This document shows, piece by piece, positions 1-9,733 of a stretch of DNA of 64,000 nt (the stretch's first letter is position 1; the number at the start of each line of letters is the position of its first letter). The DNA is from Confluentibacter flavum (GTDB taxonomy: Bacteria > Bacteroidota > Bacteroidia > Flavobacteriales > Flavobacteriaceae). The position numbers were made by a program, and so were the translations under genes. The stretch covers positions 1 through 64,000 of the forward strand of contig NZ_PJEO01000052.1 of NCBI RefSeq assembly GCF_002843175.1. Direction: 5' to 3'. The notes below the pieces were generated by a model, which was given only the letters and a program-made list of their open reading frames with translations, did no database searches and had not been told where the DNA came from.

Positions 1-39
1 GCTGACTCCAAATCTAATGCACCAGCAAAACAAACTTAA
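1..39 (+). CDS. possible 3' end of a gene entering from the left
   Basis: Frame 1 is open from the first base to a TAA at 37-39 and encodes a short polar tail ending in KQT. A near-perfect hairpin follows at 65-88, as expected after a gene end, and the next gene is convergent. Only 12 codons are visible, so neither identity nor reality can be established; the frame may be open by chance. Confidence 0.3.
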   Translation, partial: ADSKSNAPAKQT

Positions 40-64
40 AATGAAAACCTATAAAACTAAATAA

Positions 65-88
65 AGCATCAAAAACGTTTTTGATGCT
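65..88. terminator. 24-bp perfect palindrome, probable bidirectional terminator
   Basis: AGCATCAAAAAC is followed directly by its exact reverse complement. The A5/T5 runs next to the centre and its position between a plus-strand gene end (39) and the convergent sucD stop (151) suit a shared terminator. It is seen directly; the function is inferred. Confidence 0.6.
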
Positions 89-150
89 GTTTAATTAATC
101 TATTTTTTTCTAATAACCTGTATCGATTTTTTAGGACTAGTCATGTTCTA

Positions 151-1023
151 TTAAGCTAGAACTTCAGCTACTTTTTTGCCTATTTCAGCAGGAGAATCAA
201 CAACGTGAATACCACATTCTCTCATAATTTTCTTTTTAGCTTGCGCCGTATCATCACTACCGCCAACAATAGCACCAGCATGTCCCATGGTACGTCCAGC
301 AGGAGCTGTTTCACCAGCTATAAAGCCAACGATTGGTTTTTTACTACCACTAGCTTTATACCAAAATGCAGCATCGGCTTCTAACTGACCTCCAATTTCC
401 CCAATCATCACTACAGCCTTGGTTTCTGGGTCGTTAATCAATAACTCAACAGCTTGTTTTGTGGTCGTTCCAATAATGGGATCACCACCAATACCAATGG
501 CTGTGGTGATTCCAAGACCTTGTTTTACTACTTGGTCTGCCGCTTCATATGTTAATGTTCCTGATTTAGAAACAATACCTACATTCCCTTTTTTGAATAC
601 GAAACCTGGCATGATACCAACTTTAGCTTCACCTGGCGTGATAACACCTGGGCAGTTAGGACCTATCAAACGACAATCTTTGCCTTTTATGTATTCTGCA
701 GCTGTAATCATATCCGCTACAGGAATACCTTCTGTAATAGTAATAATCACTTTAATCCCAGCATCGGCAGCTTCCATAATGGCATCTGCAGCAAAGGCTG
801 GTGGAACAAAAATAATAGTGGTATCTGCTCCAGCTTTTTCAACAGCTTCTAAAACTGTATCAAAAACAGGTCTGTCTAAATGTGTTTGACCACCTTTACC
901 AGGGGTGACACCACCCACCACATTGGTTCCATACTCGATCATTTGACTCGCATGGAATGTTCCTTCACTACCTGTAAATCCTTGAACTATTATTTTTGAA
1001 TCTTTGTTTACTAAAACACTCAT
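151..1023 (-). CDS. sucD: succinyl-CoA ligase (ADP-forming) alpha subunit
   Basis: The alpha subunit of the TCA-cycle enzyme that interconverts succinyl-CoA and succinate with substrate-level phosphorylation, acting with SucC in the cytoplasm. The 290-residue length is the family norm. The CoA-binding domain starts with [10 protein letters not shown] near residues 15-24. The phospho-histidine lies in [11 protein letters not shown] (about H248). The beta subunit gene is not in this window, which is common in Bacteroidota, where sucC and sucD are often unlinked. It is the last gene of the minus-strand lipid A/efp run and lies 62 bp after the LpxD paralogue, so it may be co-transcribed. The start is the only well-placed ATG. 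Confidence 0.97.
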   Translation of the reverse strand: MSVLVNKDSKIIVQGFTGSEGTFHASQMIEYGTNVVGGVTPGKGGQTHLDRPVFDTVLEAVEKAGADTTIIFVPPAFAADAIMEAADAGIKVIITITEGIPVADMITAAEYIKGKDCRLIGPNCPGVITPGEAKVGIMPGFVFKKGNVGIVSKSGTLTYEAADQVVKQGLGITTAIGIGGDPIIGTTTKQAVELLINDPETKAVVMIGEIGGQLEADAAFWYKASGSKKPIVGFIAGETAPAGRTMGHAGAIVGGSDDTAQAKKKIMRECGIHVVDSPAEIGKKVAEVLA

Positions 1024-1085
1024 TTTATATTGTTTTTTTTTAAATAAAGCAGTGCAAAAATACTTTATTGTGGTTAGTTTTCTGT

Positions 1086-2030
1086 TTAATTTTTGTTATT
1101 TTTTTTTATTTGATTTAAAATGTCCGGGATCTGTTTGATTGATGCCATTTCTTTTAATTCTGTTCGCGCTTCTTGTGCCGGCGTTCCCCAATACGTTTTG
1201 TTTCCTTCCAATGATTTGCTGATGCCAGACTGCGCATGTACAACCGCTTTTTTTCCGATAGTTATACCACTAGTACAGCCAACTTGACCCCAAATGGTAA
1301 CCTCATCTTCAACAATAACGCACCCCGCTATGCCCACTTGAGATGCAATCAAACATTTTTTTCCAATAACGGTATCGTGACCTATTTGTATTAAATTATC
1401 TAATTTAGATCCTTCTCCAATGATGGTATCTCCAGTAACACCTCTATCAATGGTACAAGAAGCACCAATATCGACGTTATTTTCGATGACAACCCTTCCT
1501 CCAGATAATAACCTATCAAATCCCTCCGGTCTTTTTTTATAATAAAAAGCATTAGCACCTAAAACCGTATTCGCATGAATGGTTACGTTATTTCCAATGA
1601 TGGCACCATCATAAATACTTACGTTTGAATGAATGATACAATTGTCGCCAATAGTTATATGATGACCTATAAAACAATTTGGTTGAATCACGGTGTTTTT
1701 TCCAATGATAGCAGATTCTGAAATAGATCTATTGGCCGATTGAAAAGGCTTAAAGTGATTGGTGAGTTTATTAAAATCCCTAAAAGGGTCATCACTAACC
1801 AAAAGTGCTTTTCCTTCAGGACATTCCACCTGTTTATTTATTAAAATAATGGTTGCTTTTGAATTTAAAGCTTTGTCATAGTATTTAGGATGATCTACAA
1901 ATACAATATCCCCAGCTTCAACAACATGGATTTCGTTCATGCCAAAAACAGAAAAATCTTCATTGCCAATAAATTCACAATCAATTAATTGTGCTATTTG
2001 TTTTAGGGTATGTGGTTTTGGAAACTTCAT
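1086..2030 (-). CDS. LpxD-like UDP-3-O-acylglucosamine N-acyltransferase paralogue
   Basis: A 314-residue left-handed beta-helix acyltransferase. Residues 1 to about 105 resemble the N-terminal uridine-binding domain of LpxD. From about 110 on, hexapeptide repeats of the [LIV]GxxxxI type run to about 275. [10 protein letters not shown] carries a histidine where LpxD has its catalytic base. The true lpxD lies 3 kb upstream in the same run and aligns along its whole length, so this is a paralogue. It may accept another acyl-ACP or another amino sugar. It sits between efp and sucD. The substrate is not deducible from sequence. Confidence 0.85.
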   Translation of the reverse strand: MKFPKPHTLKQIAQLIDCEFIGNEDFSVFGMNEIHVVEAGDIVFVDHPKYYDKALNSKATIILINKQVECPEGKALLVSDDPFRDFNKLTNHFKPFQSANRSISESAIIGKNTVIQPNCFIGHHITIGDNCIIHSNVSIYDGAIIGNNVTIHANTVLGANAFYYKKRPEGFDRLLSGGRVVIENNVDIGASCTIDRGVTGDTIIGEGSKLDNLIQIGHDTVIGKKCLIASQVGIAGCVIVEDEVTIWGQVGCTSGITIGKKAVVHAQSGISKSLEGNKTYWGTPAQEARTELKEMASIKQIPDILNQIKKNNKN

Positions 2031-2095
2031 TTATAATGTTTAATCGTTTAATCGTTGAACTGTTTAAACAAATAAACAAATCAACGAATAAACTT

Positions 2096-2662
2096 TTACT
2101 CTTTTACACGTTCTTTATAAGTTCCTTTTTCGGTCTCAATCTTTATTTTATCACCTTCATTGATAAATAAAGGCACATTTATAATAGCCCCCGTTTCAAC
2201 AGTTGCTGGTTTCGTGGCGTTTGTAGCCGTGTTACCTTTAACACCTGGTTCGGTAGCAGTGACTTCTAAAATAACGCTGGCAGGCATTTCAACAGAAAGT
2301 GGTATATTATCTTCCGTATTAATAATGACGGTTACCACTTCACCTTCTTTCATAAGTTGAGGATTATCAAGCGCAGATTCACTTAGTTGAATTTGACTAA
2401 AATCTTCTGTATTCATAAAATGATAATATTCACCATCATTATATAAAAATTGAAATTTATGCGTTTCCACACGAACATCTTCCAATTTATGTCCTGCAGA
2501 AAAGGTATTATCCAAGACCTTCCCATTCGTAACACTTCTCATTTTTGTTCTTACAAACGCTGGACCTTTACCTGGCTTTACGTGTAAAAACTCAATTATT
2601 TTATATATATCATTGTTGTAGCGGATGCATAATCCGTTTCTAATATCACTAGTAGTTGCCAT
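2096..2662 (-). CDS. efp: elongation factor P
   Basis: A 188-residue translation factor that relieves ribosome stalling at polyproline. The KOW-like N-terminal domain carries the tip motif KPGKGPAFVRT. Lysine 32 sits at the position modified by EpmA/EarP-type systems in other bacteria. OB domains follow (VEMPASVILEVTATEPGVKG is typical of the middle domain). It is co-oriented with lpxA upstream and the LpxD paralogue downstream, an arrangement I recall as common in flavobacteria. The flanking spacers (2031-2095 and 2663-2770) hold degenerate TTTAATCG and GTTGTTAAG repeats. Confidence 0.97.
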   Translation of the reverse strand: MATTSDIRNGLCIRYNNDIYKIIEFLHVKPGKGPAFVRTKMRSVTNGKVLDNTFSAGHKLEDVRVETHKFQFLYNDGEYYHFMNTEDFSQIQLSESALDNPQLMKEGEVVTVIINTEDNIPLSVEMPASVILEVTATEPGVKGNTATNATKPATVETGAIINVPLFINEGDKIKIETEKGTYKERVKE

Positions 2663-2770
2663 TTTATTGTTTTGTTGTTAAGTTGTATGTTGTTAAGTCG
2701 TTTATTGTTTAATCACTTGTTTTTAAGTTGGGAACGAAAAAACAACTCCACAACAAAACGGTTTAACTTT

Positions 2771-3556
2771 TTAATTTGATTTAAAATATCCTTTCATAAT
2801 ACCACGATGCGAATTTTTGATGAATTGAAGAATTTCATCACGCTCTGGCGTTGCCTCCATTTCGGCTTCAATAATTTCTGAAGCTTGTGTATTGTTATAA
2901 TGTTTTTGATAGAGAATTCTATAAATATTTTGAATTTCCCTTATTTTTTCTGTAGTATAGCCACGTCTTCTCAACCCAACGGAGTTGATACCAACATAGG
3001 ATAATGGTTCACGAGCTGCTTTTACGTAAGGAGGCACATCTTTTCTAACCAAAGATCCGCCAGTTACAAAAGCATGATTACCAATCGAACAGAATTGATG
3101 TACGGCAACCATACCTGCTAACACAACATAATCTCCTATGGTGATATGTCCAGCCAATGTGGTGTTATTTGAAAAAATGCAATTGTTTCCAACAATACAA
3201 TCATGAGCAATATGGCAATACGCCATAATCAAACAATTATCGCCAATAACGGTTTTCATTCTATCGGAAGTACCTCTGTTGATGGTGACACATTCACGAA
3301 TGGTAACATTGTCGCCTATTTCAACGGTTGTATCTTCATCATTATATTTTAAATCCTGAGGAATGGCCGAAATGATAGCACCTGGGAAAATATTACAATT
3401 TTTTCCGATTCTAGCGCCTTCCATAATGGTTACATTACTTCCAATCCAAGTACCTTCTTCTATCTTTACATTATTATGAATGGTTGTAAAAGGTTCTATA
3501 ACAACATTTTTTGCAATTTTTGCACCTGGGTGCACATATGCTAGAGGTTGATTCAT
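2771..3556 (-). CDS. lpxA: UDP-N-acetylglucosamine O-acyltransferase (lipid A step 1)
   Basis: Transfers a 3-hydroxyacyl chain from ACP to the 3-OH of UDP-GlcNAc, the first committed step of lipid A synthesis. The 261 residues match the family length. A left-handed beta-helix of hexapeptide repeats covers about residues 1-185, with the active-site stretch AYCHIAHDC (catalytic His probably H118). A helical C-terminal domain follows, with LRRRGYTTEKIREI. It is 51 bp downstream of lpxC/fabZ in one minus-strand run, so a shared transcript is likely. Confidence 0.97.
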   Translation of the reverse strand: MNQPLAYVHPGAKIAKNVVIEPFTTIHNNVKIEEGTWIGSNVTIMEGARIGKNCNIFPGAIISAIPQDLKYNDEDTTVEIGDNVTIRECVTINRGTSDRMKTVIGDNCLIMAYCHIAHDCIVGNNCIFSNNTTLAGHITIGDYVVLAGMVAVHQFCSIGNHAFVTGGSLVRKDVPPYVKAAREPLSYVGINSVGLRRRGYTTEKIREIQNIYRILYQKHYNNTQASEIIEAEMEATPERDEILQFIKNSHRGIMKGYFKSN

Positions 3557-3607
3557 TTCTTATTTTTTATTTAATTTAAGTGTGAAATGTTAGCAAACAT
3601 ATAATAA

Positions 3608-5014
3608 TTATTTCACTTTAGAAATTTGTGCCATAAGTTCAGCTTCAGCACATAATTTACCATTGGCATAAGCGTACCCTTGCATATGGCAAATACCACG
3701 GCGTATGGGCGTGATTAAACTGCATTTAAATATTAAAACATCACCTGGAACCACTTTTTGTTTAAACTTAACATTATCCATTTTCATGAAAAACGTTAAA
3801 TAATTTTCTGGATCTGGCACAGTGTTTAATACTAAAATACCCCCCGTCTGAGCCATGGCTTCAACAATTAAAACGCCCGGCATTACTGGAGCTCCTGGAA
3901 AGTGACCAGCGAAAAACGATTCATTCATGGTCACATTTTTTTGGGCTATCACGTGATTATCAGTCAGCTCAAAAACTTTGTCTATCAGCAAAAATGGTTG
4001 TCTGTGTGGCAACATCGCCATAATCTGAATAACATCCATTAATGGAGGCTGATTCAAATCTATGTTTGGTACATTGTTACGTTTCTCGTTCTTAATAATT
4101 TTTGAAAGTTTTTTTGCAAACTGTGTATTGACAAAATGCCCTGGTTTGTTTGCAATAACTTTACCTCTAATTCTAGTGCCTACAAGTGCTAAATCCCCTA
4201 AAACATCAAGCAATTTATGCCGAGCAGCCTCATTCGGATAATGTAATGTGAGATTATCTAAAATACCATTAGGCTTAACAGCTATAGAATCTTTTTTAAA
4301 AGCTACTTTAAGTCTTTCCATGGTTTCTGGAGATAAAGGTTTGTCTACATAAACAATGGCATTGTTTAAATCGCCTCCTTTTATTAAACCATTTTGCAGC
4401 AACATTTCGATTTCATGTAAAAAGCTAAAGGTTCTGGAATCAGAAATATCATTTTTAAAATCAGAAATTTGATTTAATGTGGCATTTTGTGTTCCTAATA
4501 CTTTTGTTCCAAAATCTACCATAGTAGTAATTTGGTATTCCTTTGCAGGCATCACTAGAATTTCACTTCCAGTGTCTTCGTCTGTATAAGAAACTACTTC
4601 GGTAACTACATATTCTTCCCTGAAATCATCTTGTTCTACAATACCTGCTTTTTCAATAGCTTCTACAAAAAACTTAGACGATCCATCCATAATTGGAGGT
4701 TCAGAAGCATTTAATTCAATAATAACATTATCAATATCTAAACCCACCAAAGCGGCTAGTACATGCTCTGAAGTTTGAATGGTTACCCCATTTTTTTCCA
4801 AACAAGTGCCACGTTGGGTATTTGTAACATAAGTTGCATCTGCTTCAATCACTGGGGCGCCTTCTAAATCAATTCGTTTAAAAACCAGTCCGAAATTTGC
4901 TGCAGCAGGTTTGAATGTCAAGGTCACATTCTTACCAGTATGTAAACCTACACCTGTTAAGGATATTTCTTTGGATATTGTTTTCTGTTTTATTTCTGTA
5001 TTAACTATTCCCAT
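3608..5014 (-). CDS. lpxC/fabZ: bifunctional LpxC deacetylase / FabZ dehydratase fusion
   Basis: A 468-residue fusion. Residues 1 to about 305 are LpxC, the zinc deacetylase and second lipid A step, with the metal-ligand stretch TSEHVLAALVGLD (H84) and HKLLDVLGDLALVG. From about 320 on it is FabZ, the 3-hydroxyacyl-ACP dehydratase, with MLPHRQPFLLIDKV and the active-site GHFPGAPVMPGV. The fusion is a known Bacteroidota arrangement joining lipid A to fatty-acid supply. Its 5' end overlaps the 3' end of lpxD by 14 bp, implying translational coupling. Confidence 0.97.
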   Translation of the reverse strand: MGIVNTEIKQKTISKEISLTGVGLHTGKNVTLTFKPAAANFGLVFKRIDLEGAPVIEADATYVTNTQRGTCLEKNGVTIQTSEHVLAALVGLDIDNVIIELNASEPPIMDGSSKFFVEAIEKAGIVEQDDFREEYVVTEVVSYTDEDTGSEILVMPAKEYQITTMVDFGTKVLGTQNATLNQISDFKNDISDSRTFSFLHEIEMLLQNGLIKGGDLNNAIVYVDKPLSPETMERLKVAFKKDSIAVKPNGILDNLTLHYPNEAARHKLLDVLGDLALVGTRIRGKVIANKPGHFVNTQFAKKLSKIIKNEKRNNVPNIDLNQPPLMDVIQIMAMLPHRQPFLLIDKVFELTDNHVIAQKNVTMNESFFAGHFPGAPVMPGVLIVEAMAQTGGILVLNTVPDPENYLTFFMKMDNVKFKQKVVPGDVLIFKCSLITPIRRGICHMQGYAYANGKLCAEAELMAQISKVK

Positions 5015-6029
5015 GTATTTTTTTTTCTAAATCATCAATATTTTTAACAATCTGAGGTAAATTTTTAAAATGCACATAAGATTTATTATAATCGCTAAGA
5101 GAAAACGCTGGGCTTCCTTGTATAATCTCATTGTCTTTTATGTTTTTACCAATGCCCGATTGTGCTTGGATTTTCACATTGTTTCCAATAGTAACATGAC
5201 CAACAATACCAACTTGACCGCCAATTTGGCAGTTTTCTCCAATTTTAGCAGAACCTGCTACTCCTGTTTGAGCGGCTATAACAGTATTTTTGCCAATTTC
5301 CACATTATGTGCTATATGAATTTGATTGTCTAACTTAACGCCTTGTCTTATAATCGTAGAACCTAAAGTTGCCCTATCTATGGTTGTGGTGGCTCCAATA
5401 TCAACATAATCTTCAATAATCACATTACCTATTTGTGGAATTTTACTGTAGCTTCCATCATCATTTGGCGCAAATCCGAAACCATCAGCACCAATAATAA
5501 CACCAGAATTTATAACACAATGATTCCCAATAACCGTATCGGAATAAATTTTTGCTCCAGAAAAAATAATGGTATTATTTCCGATAGCAACATTATCCCC
5601 TATATAGGTGTTTGGAAATATTTTAACATTATCTCCTAAAGAAACATTTTCGCCAATATATGAAAATGCACCAACATATATATTCTCTCCATGGGTTGAA
5701 GAGGTTGATAAAAATGAAGGCTGTTCCACCCCATTTTTATTTAGTTTTACTGAATTATAATATTCTAACACCTTTGAAAAGGCCATGTAAGCATCATCAA
5801 CTTTTATTAGTGTCGTTTTAATCCCGATTTCTGGAGTAAACGTTCTATTTACTATAGTTATTGAAGCGTTGGTAGAATATATATAGTGCTTATATTTTGG
5901 ATTGGAGAGAAAGGTAAGAGAGCCCTCTTCGCCTTCTTCTATTTTTGATAATTTAGAAACTTCAACATCTGGGTTCCCTACTACTTCACCTTCTAAAATC
6001 CCCGCTATTTGTTGTGCTGTAAATTTCAC
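5001..6029 (-). CDS. lpxD: UDP-3-O-(3-hydroxyacyl)glucosamine N-acyltransferase (lipid A step 3)
   Basis: The 342-residue canonical LpxD. The N-terminal uridine-binding domain (about 1-100) is followed by a long left-handed beta-helix with many [IV]Gxx[VT]xI repeats and the catalytic histidine in IHIAHNVEIG. The C-terminal helix (DDLEKKIHG) matches the family. It heads the lpxD-lpxC/fabZ-lpxA order and overlaps lpxC by 14 bp. Fuller than the paralogue at 1086-2030, it is taken as the housekeeping copy. Confidence 0.96.
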   Translation of the reverse strand: MKFTAQQIAGILEGEVVGNPDVEVSKLSKIEEGEEGSLTFLSNPKYKHYIYSTNASITIVNRTFTPEIGIKTTLIKVDDAYMAFSKVLEYYNSVKLNKNGVEQPSFLSTSSTHGENIYVGAFSYIGENVSLGDNVKIFPNTYIGDNVAIGNNTIIFSGAKIYSDTVIGNHCVINSGVIIGADGFGFAPNDDGSYSKIPQIGNVIIEDYVDIGATTTIDRATLGSTIIRQGVKLDNQIHIAHNVEIGKNTVIAAQTGVAGSAKIGENCQIGGQVGIVGHVTIGNNVKIQAQSGIGKNIKDNEIIQGSPAFSLSDYNKSYVHFKNLPQIVKNIDDLEKKIHGNS

Positions 6030-6087
6030 AAGTTTAATCTTTATTTTTTTTAGTTATAATGAATCTCGCAAAAATAGGAAAAATGTA

Positions 6088-7314
6088 CTAAAGTTTTTCT
6101 TTAGGATAACATATATAATATTTTGTAATAGGTTTTGCCAACGCTTTCACATTTAATTGATCGGATACCTTTACTATGTCTTCTATTTTTCCTGATTTGT
6201 GTAATATATTAATTTTGTGATGATTGAGTTGATAAGCTTGATTGGAAATTTCGCCAGCAAACACAAAATATTCAGCTTCGGTTTGTGATATTTTATAGGT
6301 ATTTATTAAGTATAGAAGGTGGGTTTTTAAATCTTCTTCCTTTATTTTTTTATTCTTAAGTTTAATTTTTAACAAATTTCTATTGATTATCATGTCTGAT
6401 AAGTGACTTAATACAAAATCAGGGTGATGTTGCCATTCCTTTAATGCCGAAATAACATCGTAATCATCTAATCCAGAAAATATGTCCAATGTCTCTTTAT
6501 TAAAATTTTCAAAAGAAACCTCATTATCCAAAAAATATTGCAATGCTCTACTTGCTTTAAGTTTTTCAACTTTATTCAGTTCTTTGGCACGTTGTAATGC
6601 TCTAATTAGCAATTGCTCCGCAACTATTCCCGTTTTATGAAGATATACTTGCCAATACATAAAACGTCTGGCATTAATAAATTTCTCTACACTATAAATC
6701 CCTTTTTCTTCAATAACCAATTTATCATCAACTACATTAAGCATGGTAATTAACCGCTCGCTATTTATATTACCTTCTGCAACACCTGTATAAAAGCTAT
6801 CTCGTTTTAAATAATCTGCCCTATCCATATCTAATTGTCCAGAAATAAGCTCACACATAAAGGATCTTGGGTACTCACCTTTAAAAATTTGGATAGCCAG
6901 CGTTAAACTTGAGTTAAATTCAGCATTCAATTTCTCCATAAATAATAGGGAAATCTGCTCGTGTGATACATTATTTACAATACTATGTTCCATAGCATGC
7001 GAAAAAGGACCGTGGCCAATATCATGTAGCAAAATAGCTATATAAAGTGCATCTTCTTCTTCTTTTGAGATGCTAACTCCTTTAAAGCGAAGTATATTAA
7101 CAACCTGTTGCATTAAATGCACGCACCCAATGGCATGATGGAAACGCGTATGGTGAGCGCCGGGATATACCAAATAAGACATTCCCATTTGGGTAATTCG
7201 TCTTAGGCGTTGAAAATACTTGTGTTGTATTAAATCAAAAATTAGAGAATTTGGAATGGTAATAAATCCGTAAATTGGGTCGTTTAATATTTTGAGTTTG
7301 TTATTAGTCGGCAA
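6088..7314 (-). CDS. HD-domain phosphohydrolase (dGTPase-like family)
   Basis: A 408-residue cytoplasmic metal-dependent hydrolase. The HD signature LLHDIGHGPFSHAMEHS falls at about residues 96-111 (H97, D98, H101). An upstream His-rich GAHHTRFHHAIG supplies further ligands. Homologues act on (d)NTPs or nucleotide-like phosphoesters, but the substrate is not deducible here. It diverges from porX with only 36 bp between the starts. Plus-strand CAAATATA at 7342-7349, a -7-like TATATTTG on the minus strand, could drive it, although this box overlaps the start of porX. In related genomes this gene commonly precedes lpxD. Confidence 0.9.
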   Translation of the reverse strand: MPTNNKLKILNDPIYGFITIPNSLIFDLIQHKYFQRLRRITQMGMSYLVYPGAHHTRFHHAIGCVHLMQQVVNILRFKGVSISKEEEDALYIAILLHDIGHGPFSHAMEHSIVNNVSHEQISLLFMEKLNAEFNSSLTLAIQIFKGEYPRSFMCELISGQLDMDRADYLKRDSFYTGVAEGNINSERLITMLNVVDDKLVIEEKGIYSVEKFINARRFMYWQVYLHKTGIVAEQLLIRALQRAKELNKVEKLKASRALQYFLDNEVSFENFNKETLDIFSGLDDYDVISALKEWQHHPDFVLSHLSDMIINRNLLKIKLKNKKIKEEDLKTHLLYLINTYKISQTEAEYFVFAGEISNQAYQLNHHKINILHKSGKIEDIVKVSDQLNVKALAKPITKYYICYPKEKL

Positions 7315-7350
7315 GCTTTAATTTTTAATTAATTATATAAACAAATATAC

Positions 7351-8904
7351 ATGAATAACATAAATATACTTTGGGTTGATGATGAAATTGATTTGTTAAA
7401 ACCACACATTTTATTTCTTGAGAAAAAAAATTATAAAGTAACCACTTGTAAAAGTGGTACCGAGGCCATTGATATTCTAGAAGATACAAATTTCGATATT
7501 GTTTTTTTAGATGAAAACATGCCAGGGTTGACAGGTCTTGAAACTTTAAATGAAATTAAAGAACGACGAGACAACCTACCTGTTGTTATGATTACCAAGA
7601 GTGAAGAAGAGTATATTATGGAAGAAGCTATTGGGAACAAAATAGCCGATTATCTTATAAAACCCGTAAACCCTAATCAGATTCTATTAAGTTTAAAAAA
7701 GAATTTGGATAATTCTAGATTGGTTTCCGAGAAAACTACCTCTAACTACCAACAGGAATTCAGAAAAATAGCTATGGAATTGTCTATGGTAAACACCTAT
7801 GAAGAGTGGGTTGTTTTGTACCAAAAACTGATTTATTGGGAAATTCAGCTTGAAGATATTGAAGACATTGGTATGGCTGAAATTTTAGAATCCCAAAAAA
7901 CTGAAGCAAACACACAATTTGGAAAATATATAGAGAAGAATTATTTTAAATGGTTTGAAGGAAGAGCTGATGCACCAGTAATGTCGCATACACTTTTTAA
8001 AGAAAAAGTCGTTCCAGAGCTCAGTAAAAAACAACCAACGCTTTTAGTTGTGGTCGATAATTTGCGATATGACCAATGGAAAGTTTTTGAACCCATCATC
8101 AATAACTATTATAAAAAAGAAAAAGAAGATGCTTTTTTTAGCATTTTACCCACGGCTACCCAATATGCCAGAAATGCTATTTTTTCAGGTTTGATGCCGA
8201 GTGATATGGAAAAATTGTTTCCCAAATATTGGAAAAATGATACGGATGAAGGAGGTAAAAACCTATTTGAAGCCGAATTTTTAGAGACTCAAATGAAACG
8301 TCTTGGTTTAAATCATTTAACCCATGAGTATCATAAAATCACTAATTTGAAATCTGGAAAAAAATTATTGGAAAATTTCAAATCTTTAAAGAATAATAAT
8401 TTAACTGTTATTGTCTATAATTTTGTTGATATGCTTTCACATTCAAAAACAGAAATGGACGTTGTGAAAGAATTGGCAGCTAACGATAAAGCCTATCGCT
8501 CTTTAACCCTAAGTTGGTTTAAAAATTCACCATTATTAGAGATGATTCATCAAGCACATTTGTTAGGGTTTAAACTTATACTTACCACCGATCATGGAAC
8601 CATTAATGTTAAAAACCCATCAAAAGTTATTGGAGATAGGGATACCAGCTTAAATCTTAGATATAAAACCGGTAGAAGCTTGAGTTATGAATCAAAAGAT
8701 GTGCTTGTGGCAAAAGACCCAAAAAGCATCCATTTACCTTCAATTACCATGAGTAGCTCCTTTATTTTTGCTAAAAACGACATGTTTTTAGCCTATCAAA
8801 ATAATTACAACCATTATGTAAGTTATTATAGAAACACCTACCAGCATGGTGGTATCTCACTTGAAGAAATGATCATACCATTTGTCGTGTTTAGTCCAAA
8901 ATAA
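7351..8904 (+). CDS. porX: PorX-type response regulator with PglZ domain
   Basis: A 517-residue protein. The receiver domain (about 1-120) has the acidic pair DD at 10-11 and phospho-acceptor D54 in FLDENMPG. The rest is a PglZ/alkaline-phosphatase-fold domain, with metal-site stretches such as VVVDNLRYDQW and TTDHGT. PorX works with histidine kinase PorY and ECF sigma SigP to control type IX secretion genes in Bacteroidota, and its PglZ domain is an oligonucleotide phosphodiesterase in characterised members. Neither PorY nor T9SS structural genes are in the window. It is followed by tsaE 90 bp downstream. Confidence 0.93.
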   Translation: MNNINILWVDDEIDLLKPHILFLEKKNYKVTTCKSGTEAIDILEDTNFDIVFLDENMPGLTGLETLNEIKERRDNLPVVMITKSEEEYIMEEAIGNKIADYLIKPVNPNQILLSLKKNLDNSRLVSEKTTSNYQQEFRKIAMELSMVNTYEEWVVLYQKLIYWEIQLEDIEDIGMAEILESQKTEANTQFGKYIEKNYFKWFEGRADAPVMSHTLFKEKVVPELSKKQPTLLVVVDNLRYDQWKVFEPIINNYYKKEKEDAFFSILPTATQYARNAIFSGLMPSDMEKLFPKYWKNDTDEGGKNLFEAEFLETQMKRLGLNHLTHEYHKITNLKSGKKLLENFKSLKNNNLTVIVYNFVDMLSHSKTEMDVVKELAANDKAYRSLTLSWFKNSPLLEMIHQAHLLGFKLILTTDHGTINVKNPSKVIGDRDTSLNLRYKTGRSLSYESKDVLVAKDPKSIHLPSITMSSSFIFAKNDMFLAYQNNYNHYVSYYRNTYQHGGISLEEMIIPFVVFSPK

Positions 8905-8994
8905 TCCATGTAACGCAAAAAACATCGATAAAATACATATTTTGTTAGTTTTATTAAAATTTTATTTATAATATTGTATCCAAATTATATAGCA

Positions 8995-9444
8995 TTGGAA
9001 ATAATTTATAACATTGAAAATATTAATGAAGTAGCTAAGCAACTCATAGCCAATGTAACAACTAAGACGTTATTGGTTTATGGTGATATGGGCGTTGGTA
9101 AAACCACCTTGATAAAAGCGATTGTTAAATTACTTGGTAGTCATGATGACGTAAGCAGCCCTACATTTTCAATAGTCAATGAATATGAAGCTAATAACAC
9201 ATTAATTTACCATTTCGACTTATATAGAATTAAGGATGTTGAGGAACTTTATAATGTCGGAATTGAAGATTATTTGTTTTCTGATAATTGGTCCATCATT
9301 GAATGGCCAGAAAAAATAGAAAATATTGTCGAAACTCCCTATGATAGAATTGATTTAGTATTAAATCCAGATAATTCAAGAACATTAAAACTGAAAAATA
9401 AAAACGAATTTAACCTAATAAATATGCAGAGCGGTAACATATAA
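8995..9444 (+). CDS. tsaE: tRNA threonylcarbamoyladenosine biosynthesis ATPase TsaE
   Basis: A small P-loop ATPase (149 residues) required with TsaB/TsaD for t6A37 modification of ANN-decoding tRNAs. Walker A is GDMGVGKTTLIK, followed by the family's SSPTFSIVNEY and FDLYR motifs, and WPEK near the C-terminal third. No ATG lies near the start: TTG at 8974 or TTG at 8995 must be used. I chose 8995 because the protein then begins MEIIYN, as close relatives do. The gene lies downstream of porX in the same direction. Confidence 0.93.
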   Translation: MEIIYNIENINEVAKQLIANVTTKTLLVYGDMGVGKTTLIKAIVKLLGSHDDVSSPTFSIVNEYEANNTLIYHFDLYRIKDVEELYNVGIEDYLFSDNWSIIEWPEKIENIVETPYDRIDLVLNPDNSRTLKLKNKNEFNLINMQSGNI

Positions 9445-9563
9445 GCAACTATAATCTCTTCGGATTTTGTGATTTTACGGAAAACCCACAGCTGAAATTT
9501 TAAAAATCAATGTTTTTAACATAATTTTAACATTTTAACAAAAACAGCGCGGTAGTCTTTATT

Positions 9564-9571
9564 TACATTTG
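9564..9571 (+). promoter_or_regulatory. -7 box TACATTTG for the small secreted peptide
   Basis: TACATTTG fits the Bacteroidota -7 consensus TAnnTTTG and lies 30 bp before the ATG at 9602, followed by an AT-rich ATTAATTAATTAAT leader. No convincing -33 TTTG is seen at the usual spacing. Confidence 0.5.
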
Positions 9572-9601
9572 AGGTAATTAATTAATTAATCCCTTAAACA
9601 A

Positions 9602-9733
9602 ATGAAAACAAAAAAGTATTTAATCGCAATCGCAATCTTCGGAGGCATATTGTTTACAGCTCAAGCAGTAAATGCTAGCCAAGATGGAGCAAAAGTTGAA
9701 AGGTCCTCAATCAAAGTACCTACAAACAAATAA
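9602..9733 (+). CDS. 43-residue secreted peptide, function unknown
   Basis: ATG at 9602, TAA at 9731-9733. The N-terminus is a textbook Sec signal peptide: MKTKK, then a hydrophobic core IAIAIFGGILF, then AQAVNA as a likely cleavage site. This leaves a mature peptide of about 18 residues, polar and basic, ending KVPTNK. A -7 box lies 30 bp upstream. Its 3' 50 bp overlap, in another frame, the most likely start region of the next gene. I do not recognise a family. It could also act as a leader peptide controlling the downstream gene. Confidence 0.6.
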   Translation: MKTKKYLIAIAIFGGILFTAQAVNASQDGAKVERSSIKVPTNK

